The translations under genes were made by a program, and so were the position numbers. Under the pieces are notes generated by a model. The model was not told the origin of the DNA. It was given only the letters and a program-made list of their open reading frames with translations, and did no database searches. A stretch of DNA of 64,000 nt from Brucella pseudintermedia (lineage in GTDB: Bacteria; Pseudomonadota; Alphaproteobacteria; Rhizobiales; Rhizobiaceae). Shown here piece by piece: positions 1 through 9,308 of this stretch. The stretch is taken from NCBI RefSeq assembly GCF_042697365.1, contig NZ_CP137605.1; one strand, 5' to 3'. Within the stretch, counting starts at the first letter, position 1; every line of letters starts with the position of its first letter.

Positions 1-1244
1 GCGTTGTGGAAGGGGTGTCGCCGTCAATGGAAGAGGCATCGCAAACTTTGCGCGCCGATCGCTGGCGGACTTTTCGTAGGGTTTCTCTGCCGCTGATGGC
101 GCCAGGCCTTGCCAACGCATTTCTCATCGCCTTCATCGAAAGTATGGCGGATTTCGGCAATCCAATGGTGCTCGGGGGAAGCAATGGCGTGCTGTCGACC
201 GAAATATTCTTTGCTGTGGTGGGCGCGCAAAACGATCCGTCGCGCGCTGCGGTTCTCGCTATCGTGCTCCTGTGTTTTACATTGACCGCGTTTCTCATCC
301 AGCGTGTCTGGCTTTCGGGCAAGAATTTCGCAACCGTGACGGGCAAGGGCGATTCCGGCATGCATGTCGGCTTGCCCCGCGGGCTAAAGATTGGCGTTTA
401 TGCTCTTGTCATCCCGTGGATGATTTTCACTGTCGTTGTTTATGCGATGATCCTTATTGGCGGTTTCGTACGGCAGTGGGGGCTCGATAATACGCTGACT
501 GTCGAACATTACGCGCGTGCATTCTCCGTCGATTGGACCGAAAACGGCATTGCATGGAGCGGCGTGGCGTGGAACTCGTTTTGGACCACCATGGAAATTT
601 CAATGCTCTCGGCACCACTGACTGCGGCGGTCGGTTTGCTGACAGCCTATCTGATCGTTCGCCAGCGTTTTGTCGGACGCAATATCTTCGAATTTGCTCT
701 TATGCTGAGCTTTGCCATTCCCGGTACGGTTATCGGCGTCAGCTACATCATGGCTTTCAATTTGCCACCGCTTGAAATGACCGGAACCGCGCTGATCCTG
801 ATCGCATGTTTCGTATTCCGCAATATGCCCGTTGGCGTGCGTGGCGGCATCGCAGCCATGAGCCAGCTTGACAAAAGCCTCGATGAAGCTTCCCTGACGT
901 TGCGGGCAAACAGCTTCCGCACGATCCGCAAGGTCATTCTGCCGCTCCTGCGCCCGGCAATCACCGCGGCATTGGTCTATTCCTTCGTACGTGCCATCAC
1001 CTCCATCAGCGCGGTCATTTTCCTTGTCTCCGCGCAATACAACATGGCGACATCCTACATCGTCGGTCTGGTCGAAAACGGCCAATTCGGTGTGGCCATC
1101 GCATATTCATCGATGCTGATTGTCGTGATGATCGTCGTCATTACAGGCTTTCAGCTTCTTGTGGGTGAACGCAAGCTCAGGCGCGAAAACCGCATTGCCG
1201 CTATCGTTCCCGTCAAATCCGTTCGACAGGAGAAAACCGCATGA
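1..1244 (+). CDS. ferric-iron-type ABC transporter permease (5' end outside window)
   Basis: Inner-membrane permease of the FbpB/SfuB class with two fused permease domains; only the C-terminal part is here because the frame is open to the left edge (frame from base 3). Two EAA-type ATPase-contact loops are visible, one near the start (EEASQTLRADRWRTFRRV) and one late (DEASLTLRANSFRTIRKV), each inside a block of hydrophobic helices. The stop overlaps the start of the next gene (ATGA), so it is translationally coupled to the ATPase. The substrate is most likely Fe3+ by family resemblance; a phosphonate or other small anion cannot be excluded without the binding protein, which must lie to the left. 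Confidence 0.88.
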   Translation, partial: VVEGVSPSMEEASQTLRADRWRTFRRVSLPLMAPGLANAFLIAFIESMADFGNPMVLGGSNGVLSTEIFFAVVGAQNDPSRAAVLAIVLLCFTLTAFLIQRVWLSGKNFATVTGKGDSGMHVGLPRGLKIGVYALVIPWMIFTVVVYAMILIGGFVRQWGLDNTLTVEHYARAFSVDWTENGIAWSGVAWNSFWTTMEISMLSAPLTAAVGLLTAYLIVRQRFVGRNIFEFALMLSFAIPGTVIGVSYIMAFNLPPLEMTGTALILIACFVFRNMPVGVRGGIAAMSQLDKSLDEASLTLRANSFRTIRKVILPLLRPAITAALVYSFVRAITSISAVIFLVSAQYNMATSYIVGLVENGQFGVAIAYSSMLIVVMIVVITGFQLLVGERKLRRENRIAAIVPVKSVRQEKTA

Positions 1245-2302
1245 CTGCGATCCGTCCCGGCTCCGTTACATTTGAAAACGTCACCAAGAAGTTCGGTAAT
1301 TTCACCGCCTTGCCCGATCTGTCCCTGACTGTCGAGCCGGGAACTCTGGTAACGCTTCTTGGACCATCCGGTTGCGGCAAGACGACGACTTTGCGGCTGC
1401 TGGCTGGGCTCGAACACCCAACGTCGGGTCGTATTCTGATTGGTGGGAAGGATGTGACCAACCTGCCAGCTAATGAGCGTGATGTTTCGATGGTCTTCCA
1501 GTCCTACGCGCTCTTTCCGCATATGAGTTCGCTCGACAATGTAGCCTACGGCCTGGAATCTTCAGGCATGAAGAAGGCGGAAGCGCGCGAACGTGCGGAA
1601 GAGGGGCTGAAGCTCGTCGGTCTGGCAGGAATGGGGCACCGCCTGCCTGCCGAACTCTCGGGTGGGCAGCAGCAGCGCGTTGCGGTCGCCCGCGCTCTCG
1701 TGCTGGAGCCACAGGTTCTGCTTCTGGATGAACCGCTTTCAAATCTCGATGCTCGCTTGCGTCGCCGGGTGCGTACTGAAATTCGCGAGTTGCAGCAGCG
1801 GCTCGGCTTCACTGCCGTTTATGTGACACATGATCAGGACGAGGCGCTTGCCGTTTCCGATACGATCATCGTCATGAAAGAAGGCAACATCGCCCAGAAA
1901 GGAAGCCCGCGTGATCTCTATGAAACACCAGCCTCCGCTTTCATTGCGGACTTCATGGGGGAGGCGAATGTGGTACCGTGTGAAGTAGTGACAGCCGATG
2001 GAGGCGAAGCTGTCATTCGTGTGGGAAGCCTGACCCACAGGGTCGCTGCCCGCAACGCCCGGCCAGGGCCGGCGCAGCTTGCGATCCGTCCCAATGCGGT
2101 GACCCTCCAGCCAAGGACGGGCGGCGGCTTTCCCGGACGGGTCGCGCATTCGGCCTATCTTGGCGATCATATCGAGTATGAAATTGAGACCGAGCACGGC
2201 AAGCTTTTCATTGTTGATCCGGCGGTCGAGAAGGCCCTGCCGCCACAAACCGACGTCTCGATTGAGTTCAAAATGCGCGGGCTTGCCATTATCAATCAAT
2301 AG
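1241..2302 (+). CDS. ABC transporter ATP-binding protein, FbpC/PotA class
   Basis: Cytoplasmic ATPase, 353 aa, partner of the preceding permease. All nucleotide-binding motifs are intact: Walker A GPSGCGKTTTLR, Q-loop, signature LSGGQQQRVAVARAL, Walker B VLLLDEPLSNLD and switch histidine in YVTHDQDEAL. The last ~110 residues form a TOBE-type regulatory domain. The start ATG overlaps the permease stop by 4 bases. The family handles ferric iron, polyamines or similar solutes; the permease type favours ferric iron. Confidence 0.9.
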   Translation: MTAIRPGSVTFENVTKKFGNFTALPDLSLTVEPGTLVTLLGPSGCGKTTTLRLLAGLEHPTSGRILIGGKDVTNLPANERDVSMVFQSYALFPHMSSLDNVAYGLESSGMKKAEARERAEEGLKLVGLAGMGHRLPAELSGGQQQRVAVARALVLEPQVLLLDEPLSNLDARLRRRVRTEIRELQQRLGFTAVYVTHDQDEALAVSDTIIVMKEGNIAQKGSPRDLYETPASAFIADFMGEANVVPCEVVTADGGEAVIRVGSLTHRVAARNARPGPAQLAIRPNAVTLQPRTGGGFPGRVAHSAYLGDHIEYEIETEHGKLFIVDPAVEKALPPQTDVSIEFKMRGLAIINQ

Positions 2303-2348
2303 GCGCAGAAACGTCGCGCCTCTCCTTATCTCTCATCGGAAAACCATC

Positions 2349-3149
2349 ATGACTTCCCATCCCCGACCGGAATTAGAAGCGCGGCTGGCGCTTGCCGAAA
2401 AGATCGCGCGCGAAGCGGGCGCTAAAGCTCTCGACTATTTCAAACGACGCGAAACGCTGGTTATCGAAACCAAGCGGGACCCGCAGGACGTGGTGTCGAT
2501 TGCCGATAGGGACGTCGAGCAGCTCATCCGCACCCGTGTGTCGGAAATTTTTCCGCACGACGGCTTTCTCGGAGAGGAATACGGGCTGAATGAGGGTGCA
2601 TCAGGCTACACCTGGGTCGTCGATCCGATTGATGGCACCAGTCCTTTCGTCAACGGCATGCCGAACTGGTGCGTTTCCATTGCCGTTCTGAAAGACGGAG
2701 AGCCTGTCATCGGCGTAATTCAGGCTCCTTGTTTCGATGAACTCTATGCCTCGGCAAACGGCTTGGGCGCAACGCTCAATGGCAAGAAGCTGGTTCTCGA
2801 TCCAACCCGCACGATCCGCAATTCGGTGACAGGTATCGGTGCCAACAACTATGTGACGCCGCAACTCGTGGCCAAAATCGTGGAAGATCTGCTTGAGGCG
2901 GGCGGCACGTTTATTCGCAACGGGTCCGGTGCGCTGATGATTGCCTATGTCGCGGCTGGCAGGCTGGTGGGATATTATGAGCCCTATATGCATGCGTGGG
3001 ATTGCATGGCTGGCTTTTGCCTTGTGCGCGAGGCGGGTGGTTATGCGCACCCTTTCCCTGTCGATGGAGAAAAACTTACCAAGGGTAACAGGGTTTTCGT
3101 GGCTGCACCCGGTGCGATTGACGATCTCAAGAGGGTTGCCGGTCTCTGA
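2349..3149 (+). CDS. inositol monophosphatase family phosphatase
   Basis: 266-aa Mg-dependent phosphatase of the IMPase/SuhB/HisN superfamily. Metal-site motifs are present in order: GEEYG (about residue 77), DPIDGT in WVVDPIDGTSPF (about 95) and HAWDCMAGFCLVREAGG (about 215). The frame is open further upstream, but that extension lies inside the ATPase gene; the ATG at 2349 follows a 46-base gap and gives the normal family length. It sits downstream of an iron-type ABC operon and close to the inositol genes. Histidinol-phosphate, inositol-phosphate or another phosphomonoester are all possible substrates. Confidence 0.85.
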   Translation: MTSHPRPELEARLALAEKIAREAGAKALDYFKRRETLVIETKRDPQDVVSIADRDVEQLIRTRVSEIFPHDGFLGEEYGLNEGASGYTWVVDPIDGTSPFVNGMPNWCVSIAVLKDGEPVIGVIQAPCFDELYASANGLGATLNGKKLVLDPTRTIRNSVTGIGANNYVTPQLVAKIVEDLLEAGGTFIRNGSGALMIAYVAAGRLVGYYEPYMHAWDCMAGFCLVREAGGYAHPFPVDGEKLTKGNRVFVAAPGAIDDLKRVAGL

Positions 3150-3171
3150 CGGATAGTTCCAGTTTCGGAGC

Positions 3172-3615
3172 TTATTCCCAACCGTACTCTGAATAAGGTT
3201 CATTGCGGGCGATGCAGACAAGTGCCTGCCTCACATAGGGAATGGTATTTCCAGGAAGATTGTCCAGTTTTCTCCATTGCAGATTGTCGTGCTTGTCCGG
3301 CTCGCATAGGGTGGGGGTGCCAGTCCATTCCTCGGTGCGGAAGAAATGGCCTATCCAGGGGCTGTCGGCCGTCAGGCTATGCAAGGTGTGGACTGATTTC
3401 AGAGCTTCCGGCGCGATGACCACGCCCGTCTCTTCAAACGCTTCCCGTGCGGCTGCGGCGCGGATCGTTTCGCCCGCATCAAGCCCTCCTGCAGGGAGGC
3501 TGAACGAACCATCCATCCATCCAGTTGCTTTCCGTCGCAACATGCAGATTTCCGCTCCGCGCGCCAGAATGACAAAGACTGCGGACGAAAGCTGAAAACG
3601 GACGCGCTCGTTCAA
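3172..3615 (-). CDS. Nudix hydrolase
   Basis: 147-aa Nudix pyrophosphohydrolase. The Nudix box is complete (GGLDAGETIRAAAAREAFEE, followed by TGVV). I chose a TTG start at 3615 because GGGGAG lies six bases upstream and the protein then begins just before the conserved fold; the longer ATG reading (3756) would run back into iolB. It is the last gene on the minus strand after iolC-D-E-B, 83 bases behind iolB, so it may be a tail member of the inositol operon. Substrate unknown (nucleotide or sugar-nucleotide diphosphates are typical). Confidence 0.8.
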   Translation of the reverse strand: MNERVRFQLSSAVFVILARGAEICMLRRKATGWMDGSFSLPAGGLDAGETIRAAAAREAFEETGVVIAPEALKSVHTLHSLTADSPWIGHFFRTEEWTGTPTLCEPDKHDNLQWRKLDNLPGNTIPYVRQALVCIARNEPYSEYGWE

Positions 3616-3698
3616 TCGAAACTCCCCAAAATGCAATCGGCAAGTCTTCCACGGACTTGCCGAAAGCTTACACGAGTCGGTCTGTTTCTTAAGGAGGA

Positions 3699-4508
3699 TC
3701 AGGAGTTGTCCCGTTGGAAAATCCAGTCGTGATCGGGATGATTCTTGAACCGCCATTTGCGCAAGGGACCGGCCATCACATTGAGATAATACATCTCATA
3801 GCCATAGGGCGCGCCACATGGATGATGGCCTTTGGGCACAAGCACGACATCTCCATCTGCGACTGCCATGGTTTCATCAAGGCTTCCGTCCTCGGTGAAA
3901 ACACGCTGGAAGCCAAACCCCTGCGCCGGATTGAGACGGTGATAATAGGTCTCTTCCAGATAGGTCATATCCGGAAAATTGTCTTCGTCATGCCTGTGCG
4001 GTGGATAGGACGACCAGTTACCCTGTGGGGTGAATACCTCGGTGACAAGAAGGCTGTCGGCAACATCGCGGCCTTCCATTGCTATATTATGGATGAAGCG
4101 GGTATTGGCGCCTGTTCCGCGTTGTTCCAGCGACAGGCCTTTCGGTCCAAGCTTCTGTGCCTTGCGGCCCGGTTTACCCGGCGCGGTACATACGGCCAGG
4201 ACACAATCTGTTGTAGCAGTCGCTTGCCAGTCGCTTTCAGCAGGCACATAGAGGCAGTGCGGCGGCAGTTTCTCGAACACGTTCATACGTTCGCCCATCT
4301 CGCCGAAATCCTCGCCGGAAGCCGAAATCTCCGCTTTGCCTTCCACAAGAACGAGGATCACCTCGGTCGGCCCCGTCTTTTCTGAAGCGCTTTCACCAGC
4401 CTTTAGACGATAAAGTCCGAATCCGACATAGCCCCATCCGGCGCTTTCCGGTGTAATGTCGTGAACCTTGCCATGCGTGCCCACGGGCTTGCGCAACAGA
4501 TTGTCCAT
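3699..4508 (-). CDS. iolB: 5-deoxy-glucuronate isomerase IolB
   Basis: 269-aa bicupin isomerase that converts 5-deoxy-D-glucuronate to 5-dehydro-2-deoxy-D-gluconate in myo-inositol breakdown. Recognised by the IolB/KduI signature region, YLEETYYHRLNPAQGFGFQR, and by the C-terminal cupin PKGHHPCGAPYGYEMYYLNV, whose histidines form the metal site. The ATG is preceded by AAGGAGA and starts three bases after the iolE stop, so it is co-translated with iolE-iolD-iolC. Confidence 0.96.
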   Translation of the reverse strand: MDNLLRKPVGTHGKVHDITPESAGWGYVGFGLYRLKAGESASEKTGPTEVILVLVEGKAEISASGEDFGEMGERMNVFEKLPPHCLYVPAESDWQATATTDCVLAVCTAPGKPGRKAQKLGPKGLSLEQRGTGANTRFIHNIAMEGRDVADSLLVTEVFTPQGNWSSYPPHRHDEDNFPDMTYLEETYYHRLNPAQGFGFQRVFTEDGSLDETMAVADGDVVLVPKGHHPCGAPYGYEMYYLNVMAGPLRKWRFKNHPDHDWIFQRDNS

Positions 4509-4511
4509 GTC

Positions 4512-5414
4512 TCAGTCTCCTTTATCGAGTCCTGCTTCACGCGCGAATGATTTCAGCGACTTCAGCCCAAGTGACTGATATTGATATGGATTGCGAACAT
4601 CTGGATCTTGCTCGGCTTCGATCACCAGCCAGCCTTGATAAGCTTTCTCGGCTGCAACTTTCAGTACAGGTACGAAGTCGACGCCGCCGTCCGGATCGCC
4701 CGGAACAGTGAAAACGCCGCGACGGACTCCCTCCAGAAAAGACAGGCCTTGGTCGCCTACTTCGGTGGCTATCGCCGGGCGTACGTTCTTGGCATGGATA
4801 TGTCCGACACGGCCCATATGCTTTTTGGCAACCCGTTCGGGGTCCCCGCCGCCAAACAGGCAATGGCCGGTATCGAGAAGAAGCTTTGTATACGGTCCCG
4901 TATGTTGCATAAGAAGATCAATCTCGTCCTCGCTCTGCACTACCGTTCCCATGTGATGATGGTAGACAAGCGCGATATCTTGAGCTGCGGCATATTCGGC
5001 CAGTGCTTCCACGCCCGCGCTAAATTCTTCCCAACGCGCTTCTTCAAGGACCGGACGTTCGGATAATGGCTTGTCATTATCGCCGTGAATCGCGTTGGAG
5101 GTTTCGCAAACGATGATGACCTTGGAGCCCATCGCTTTCAGAAGATCGAGCGCCGGCTGCATTGCCTTCTTTTCTTCTTCAACCGGGTTGATCAGCAGAT
5201 TGAGTGAATGCCAGCCCGATACATAGCGCAGCTTGCGGGGTTCAAGAACGGCCTTGAGCAACGCGGCTTCCTGCGGAAACTTGTGACCTTTCTCGATTCC
5301 GTCGAAGCCGATTTCGGCGGTTTCATCGAGACATTGATCCAAGCTGATGTGCGCGCCGAGGCTGCGATCATCGTCGTTCGACCAGGCAATGGGATTGGTG
5401 CCATAGAGGATCAT
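4512..5414 (-). CDS. iolE: inosose dehydratase IolE
   Basis: 300-aa TIM-barrel enzyme of the xylose-isomerase-like (AP-endonuclease 2) fold that dehydrates 2-keto-myo-inositol. Typical IolE features are the N-terminal YGTNPIAWSNDDD, the metal-ligand stretch LLLDTGHCLFGGGDP and HIHAKNVRP. It begins three bases after the iolD stop and ends three bases before iolB, a tight operon arrangement in pathway order. Confidence 0.95.
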   Translation of the reverse strand: MILYGTNPIAWSNDDDRSLGAHISLDQCLDETAEIGFDGIEKGHKFPQEAALLKAVLEPRKLRYVSGWHSLNLLINPVEEEKKAMQPALDLLKAMGSKVIIVCETSNAIHGDNDKPLSERPVLEEARWEEFSAGVEALAEYAAAQDIALVYHHHMGTVVQSEDEIDLLMQHTGPYTKLLLDTGHCLFGGGDPERVAKKHMGRVGHIHAKNVRPAIATEVGDQGLSFLEGVRRGVFTVPGDPDGGVDFVPVLKVAAEKAYQGWLVIEAEQDPDVRNPYQYQSLGLKSLKSFAREAGLDKGD

Positions 5415-5417
5415 TGG

Positions 5418-7241
5418 TCAGTTTCTTTCTTTGAGCTTGGCTTCATAATCTTTGCGTGCAGCACGTACCTGCTCACGTTCCGAGACTTCCGGCACAGCGA
5501 CATCCCACCACCATCCGCCGGTTTCGGGCGTCGGGTAAGGATCGGTGTCGATAATGATGACAGTCGTGCGCGAACTGTTGCGGGCTTCAGCCAGGGCATC
5601 TTCCAACTCGTGGATCGACCCTGCTTTCTTTGTATCAGCGCCCATTGCTCCGGCGTGGGCAGCAAAATCTATTTTCGATGGGTTCACATGGGCAGCATGA
5701 TCGAGCAGGTTGTTGAACTCGGCGCCGCCGGTCGCCATTTGCAGCCGGTTGATGCAGCCGAAACCACGATTGTCGGTAACAACGACCGTAATCTTCTGTC
5801 CCATCATGACGGCGGTGGCGAGTTCAGAATTGGCCATCATGTAGGAACCGTCGCCGACCATCACGATGACGTCCCGATCCGGTTCGGCCATCTTGATGCC
5901 GAGACCACCGGCGATTTCGTAGCCCATGCAGGAAAAGCCGTATTCCATGTGGTAGGACATGGGGCGACCGGCCTTCCAGAGTTGATGCAATTCTCCGGGC
6001 ATCGTTCCGGCCGCGCACATGACGACGGTGTTCTCTCGCGCCTGGCGCTGCACCGCGCCAATCACCTGCATATCGGTCGGCAAGGCGTTGCTATCGTTGG
6101 GAGCGGCTGTGAAACGGTCTGCCGCCGCAAACCATTTCTCTTTCAATGCTGCATTGATTGGTTGGCGCTGGTAGCTGCCGATTGTTTTGGAGAGCATTTC
6201 AAGCCCGATCTTTGCATCGGCAACCAATGGAAGCGAACCATGCTTGGAACCGTCATAGGGCTGGACATTTAGCGAGAGAAGCTTGCGCCCGGGATGTCTG
6301 AAGAGCGCCCAAGATCCGGTTGTAAAGTCCTGAAAGCGCGTGCCGACGCCGACCACGAGATCAGCTTCCGCAGCGATAGCATTGGCGCTATCTGCCCCAG
6401 TTACGCCCACCGGACCGAAATTGAGCGGATGATCCCACGGCAGGGCCGATTTACCTGCCTGCGTTTCGATTACCGGAATGCCGTGCGCTTCGGCAAAATT
6501 GCGCAACGCTTCCTGTGCGCCGGAATAATGCACACCACCGCCTGCGACGATAACAGGTTTGAGCGCTGCCCGAATTGCTGCGGCTGCGCTATTCAGTTCA
6601 TTTTCATCCGGCGGCGGGCGGCGCCAGTGCCAGACTTTCTGTTCAAAGAACGTTTCCGGCCAGTCATAGGCCTCCGTCTGTACGTCCTGACAAAAGGCGA
6701 GTGTCACCGGCCCGCAATCGGCTGGATCTGTCATGGTGCGGAAGGCGCGAGGCAGGGCGGTGAGAAGCTGTTCGGGTCGGGTGATCCTGTCGAAATAGCG
6801 GCTGACCGGACGAAAACAGTCATTTACGGTCATGGTGCCGTCATTGAAGTCTTCGATTTGCTGTAAAACGGGGTCAGGTCCACGATTGGCAAAGACGTCA
6901 CCCGGGATGAGAAGGACAGGCAGGCGGTTTACATGGGCGAGGGCAGCTGCCGTAACCATATTTGTTGCACCGGGGCCGATGGAGGAGGTGACGGCACAAG
7001 CGCGCTTGCGGCCAAGCTGCTTGGCATAGGCAATGGCTGCATGAGCCATGGTCTGCTCATTGTGACCGCGCCATGTCGACAATTCTTCGCGAATGCCGTG
7101 GAGCGCCTCGCCAAGTCCGGCCACATTCCCATGGCCGAAAATAGCCCAGACGCCTGCGATAAAAGTTTCCCCGTCCGGCGTCAGCTGATTTGCGAGATAG
7201 CGCACCAAAGCTTGCGCGGCGGTCAATCGAATTGTTTTCAT
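5418..7241 (-). CDS. iolD: 3D-(3,5/4)-trihydroxycyclohexane-1,2-dione acylhydrolase IolD
   Basis: 607-aa thiamine-diphosphate enzyme that opens the ring of the IolE product. The ThDP motif is clear (VMVGDGSYMMANSELATA ... VVTDN) and the three-domain acetolactate-synthase-like architecture has the expected length. The start has a good ribosome site (GGAGGAG, four bases before ATG). It lies 32 bases after iolC and directly before iolE. Confidence 0.96.
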   Translation of the reverse strand: MKTIRLTAAQALVRYLANQLTPDGETFIAGVWAIFGHGNVAGLGEALHGIREELSTWRGHNEQTMAHAAIAYAKQLGRKRACAVTSSIGPGATNMVTAAALAHVNRLPVLLIPGDVFANRGPDPVLQQIEDFNDGTMTVNDCFRPVSRYFDRITRPEQLLTALPRAFRTMTDPADCGPVTLAFCQDVQTEAYDWPETFFEQKVWHWRRPPPDENELNSAAAAIRAALKPVIVAGGGVHYSGAQEALRNFAEAHGIPVIETQAGKSALPWDHPLNFGPVGVTGADSANAIAAEADLVVGVGTRFQDFTTGSWALFRHPGRKLLSLNVQPYDGSKHGSLPLVADAKIGLEMLSKTIGSYQRQPINAALKEKWFAAADRFTAAPNDSNALPTDMQVIGAVQRQARENTVVMCAAGTMPGELHQLWKAGRPMSYHMEYGFSCMGYEIAGGLGIKMAEPDRDVIVMVGDGSYMMANSELATAVMMGQKITVVVTDNRGFGCINRLQMATGGAEFNNLLDHAAHVNPSKIDFAAHAGAMGADTKKAGSIHELEDALAEARNSSRTTVIIIDTDPYPTPETGGWWWDVAVPEVSEREQVRAARKDYEAKLKERN

Positions 7242-7273
7242 AGCTCCTCCAGCGTCCTCCCGGCAGAACGAAC

Positions 7274-9175
7274 TCAGTATTTACGTACGCTGTCCCAGAC
7301 ATTGCAAAGGCTGCGATAGCGCGCAGCCATCTCGGCGACTGCTTCTTCGTCGCTGATCAAACCGTTCAGCCATTTGCGTGCTGCGTCACCAAAGATGGTG
7401 CGCCCTACCGCAAAACCTTTGACGAGATCGAACCCGGCAGCGATTGCAAGGCTGGCTTCCAGTTCTTCGGCGGGTGCATCCAGTCCCAGGACGACGATGC
7501 CGCGCGTGTGTGCATCGTTGCGAGTAATCGCGTCACAGGCATTGGCCCAGGCCGCCGTGGTTTTCATAGGCTCGAGCTTCCACCAGTCGGGATAGACGCC
7601 GATCTCATAGAACCGCTCGATCACACGCGCTGTCGTGTCGTCATCGACCGGCCCCGCTTTGGAAGGGATAATTTCTAACAGGAATTCCAAACGGTTACGC
7701 CGGGCGGCTGCGAAAAGACGTAAAACCGTTTCTTCCTGCTGTGCCTTGAATTCAGCTGTGTCATCCGGATGATAGAAGCATAGCAACTTCACGACGTTCC
7801 CAACGGACCACTCCACAAGTCCACCACAGTCCGGTCCGAGTTCCGGCTCCAGTTTCAGCGGGCGTGAACCGGGCCACTCAGCAGGACGCCCGATCCACAA
7901 GTTTGTGCCCGCGGCCCGGTAAAGAGCATCGCGGCCCAGCCGCCCATCGCACAATATGCCGTAGCCTTTGGCGCCGTTTGCCACCTGCAAGGCAGCATTC
8001 AGGCAAAGATGTTTGAATTCACCTATCTTTTCCGTCGAAACGCCCGCTTCGGCGGCCATTTCTTCAAGCTGGATACGGTGGTCGAACGCGAAGACGCGCA
8101 TGTGAGGCCAGTCGCCGTTGCGGTTGGTGGACCAATGTATCTGCTCCAGGGCCGCATCCTTGCGCAAAGCCTTGTTGCGAATGCCAGTGCGGAAAAAATA
8201 CTGAAGCTCTTCCCAACTCGGATAGGCTGGCGTGCATCCATGCCGGGACACTGCAAAAGCACCGCAGGCGTTGGCGAATTTGAGGCTGGTTGGCCAGTCT
8301 TCGCCCTTGAGCCAGCCACGCAAAAGTCCGGACATGAACCCGTCGCCTGCGCCGAGCACATTGAAAACCTCAATCGGGAAGCCCTCGCCGCTCTGTCCCT
8401 CGTCAAGATTGTCAGGAATTGGACCTTCGAAAACCACCGCTCCCATGGGACCGCGTTTGCAGACGAGTGCAGCGTTCGTCACATGGCGTACGGATTTCAA
8501 CGCTTGCAGCGTATCAGTCGAGCCGCCTGCGATATGGAACTCCTCTTCCGTTCCAACGACAAGATCAAACAGATGAAGCGTCGATTGAAGCTTGGCTGTG
8601 ACGGCTGTGGATTCGATGAAACGATTTTCTCCGTCACCATGGCCGGAAAGCCCCCAGAGATTAGGGCGGTAATCAATGTCGAGCACTGTGCGGCTGCCAT
8701 TGCCGCGCGCGAGGCGAAGTGCTTTCAGGACAGCCGCTTCCGTTCTTGGATGCGATAGATGCGTGCCGGTCGCCAATACACAGCCTGCTTCGGCGATAAA
8801 GTCTGGATCGATGTCATCCTCGCACAAAGCCATGTCGGCACAATTTTCGCGATAGAAGATCAAGGGAAAATGGTGCTGGTCGCGAATGCCGAGAATAACC
8901 AGGGCGGTCAGGCGCTCTGGATCGGTAACGATGCCCCGAGTGTCCACGCCCTCCCGCTCCAGTTCCCGCAGCAGAAAGCGCCCCATATGCTCATCGCCGA
9001 CACGCGTGATCAACGCCGATTTCAGGCCCAGCCGCGCAGTCCCGGTTGCAATGTTGGTCGGGGAGCCACCGACATACTTGTTGAAGGATGCCATGTCTTC
9101 GAGAAGGCCGCCAACCTGCGCGCCATACAGGTCCACCGAAGATCGGCCAATCGTTATCAAGTCGAGCCGCTTCAC
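7274..9175 (-). CDS. iolC: IolC-DUF2090 fusion: 5-dehydro-2-deoxygluconokinase plus aldolase-like domain
   Basis: 633 aa in two parts. Residues 1 to about 325 are a PfkB sugar kinase with the signature NVLGAGDGFMSGLLRGWL, expected to phosphorylate 5-dehydro-2-deoxygluconate. From about 335 (HMRVFAFDHRIQLEEMAAEA) to the end is a DUF2090 domain, which in such fusions is taken to be the aldolase step normally done by IolJ. The start is GTG at 9175, with GAGGAGG six bases upstream; the longer reading to 9226 has no good site. It is first in the iolC-D-E-B operon and its upstream region carries a long inverted repeat. Confidence 0.93.
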   Translation of the reverse strand: MKRLDLITIGRSSVDLYGAQVGGLLEDMASFNKYVGGSPTNIATGTARLGLKSALITRVGDEHMGRFLLRELEREGVDTRGIVTDPERLTALVILGIRDQHHFPLIFYRENCADMALCEDDIDPDFIAEAGCVLATGTHLSHPRTEAAVLKALRLARGNGSRTVLDIDYRPNLWGLSGHGDGENRFIESTAVTAKLQSTLHLFDLVVGTEEEFHIAGGSTDTLQALKSVRHVTNAALVCKRGPMGAVVFEGPIPDNLDEGQSGEGFPIEVFNVLGAGDGFMSGLLRGWLKGEDWPTSLKFANACGAFAVSRHGCTPAYPSWEELQYFFRTGIRNKALRKDAALEQIHWSTNRNGDWPHMRVFAFDHRIQLEEMAAEAGVSTEKIGEFKHLCLNAALQVANGAKGYGILCDGRLGRDALYRAAGTNLWIGRPAEWPGSRPLKLEPELGPDCGGLVEWSVGNVVKLLCFYHPDDTAEFKAQQEETVLRLFAAARRNRLEFLLEIIPSKAGPVDDDTTARVIERFYEIGVYPDWWKLEPMKTTAAWANACDAITRNDAHTRGIVVLGLDAPAEELEASLAIAAGFDLVKGFAVGRTIFGDAARKWLNGLISDEEAVAEMAARYRSLCNVWDSVRKY

Positions 9176-9240
9176 TGCTGTCCTCCTCGGTATTTTTTTA
9201 TTGCTGCATGGCTGCGCATGAAACACGACACATAGCAGTT

Positions 9241-9295
9241 ATTCCATTTTTGATTAAAATGGATTTATTATTCTATTTCAACCGAAAAATGGAAT
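9241..9295. promoter_or_regulatory. candidate IolR operator region upstream of iolC
   Basis: Perfect 11-base inverted repeat ATTCCATTTTT (9241-9251) / AAAAATGGAAT (9285-9295), with further ATTCTATTT and AAAATGGA half-sites inside the 33-base spacer. It lies between the 3' end of iolR and the start of iolC. Half-sites of the GGAAT/ATTCC type also occur in the iolR-iolG gap, so I infer binding by the RpiR-type IolR. No protein-binding evidence is available from sequence alone. Confidence 0.5.
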
Positions 9296-9308
9296 GCGCA
9301 AAGAAAGG

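Noticed and set aside
5208..6272. 354-codon plus-strand frame over iolE/iolD
   Set aside because: Antisense shadow of two clear enzymes, with no ribosome site and no recognisable domain.
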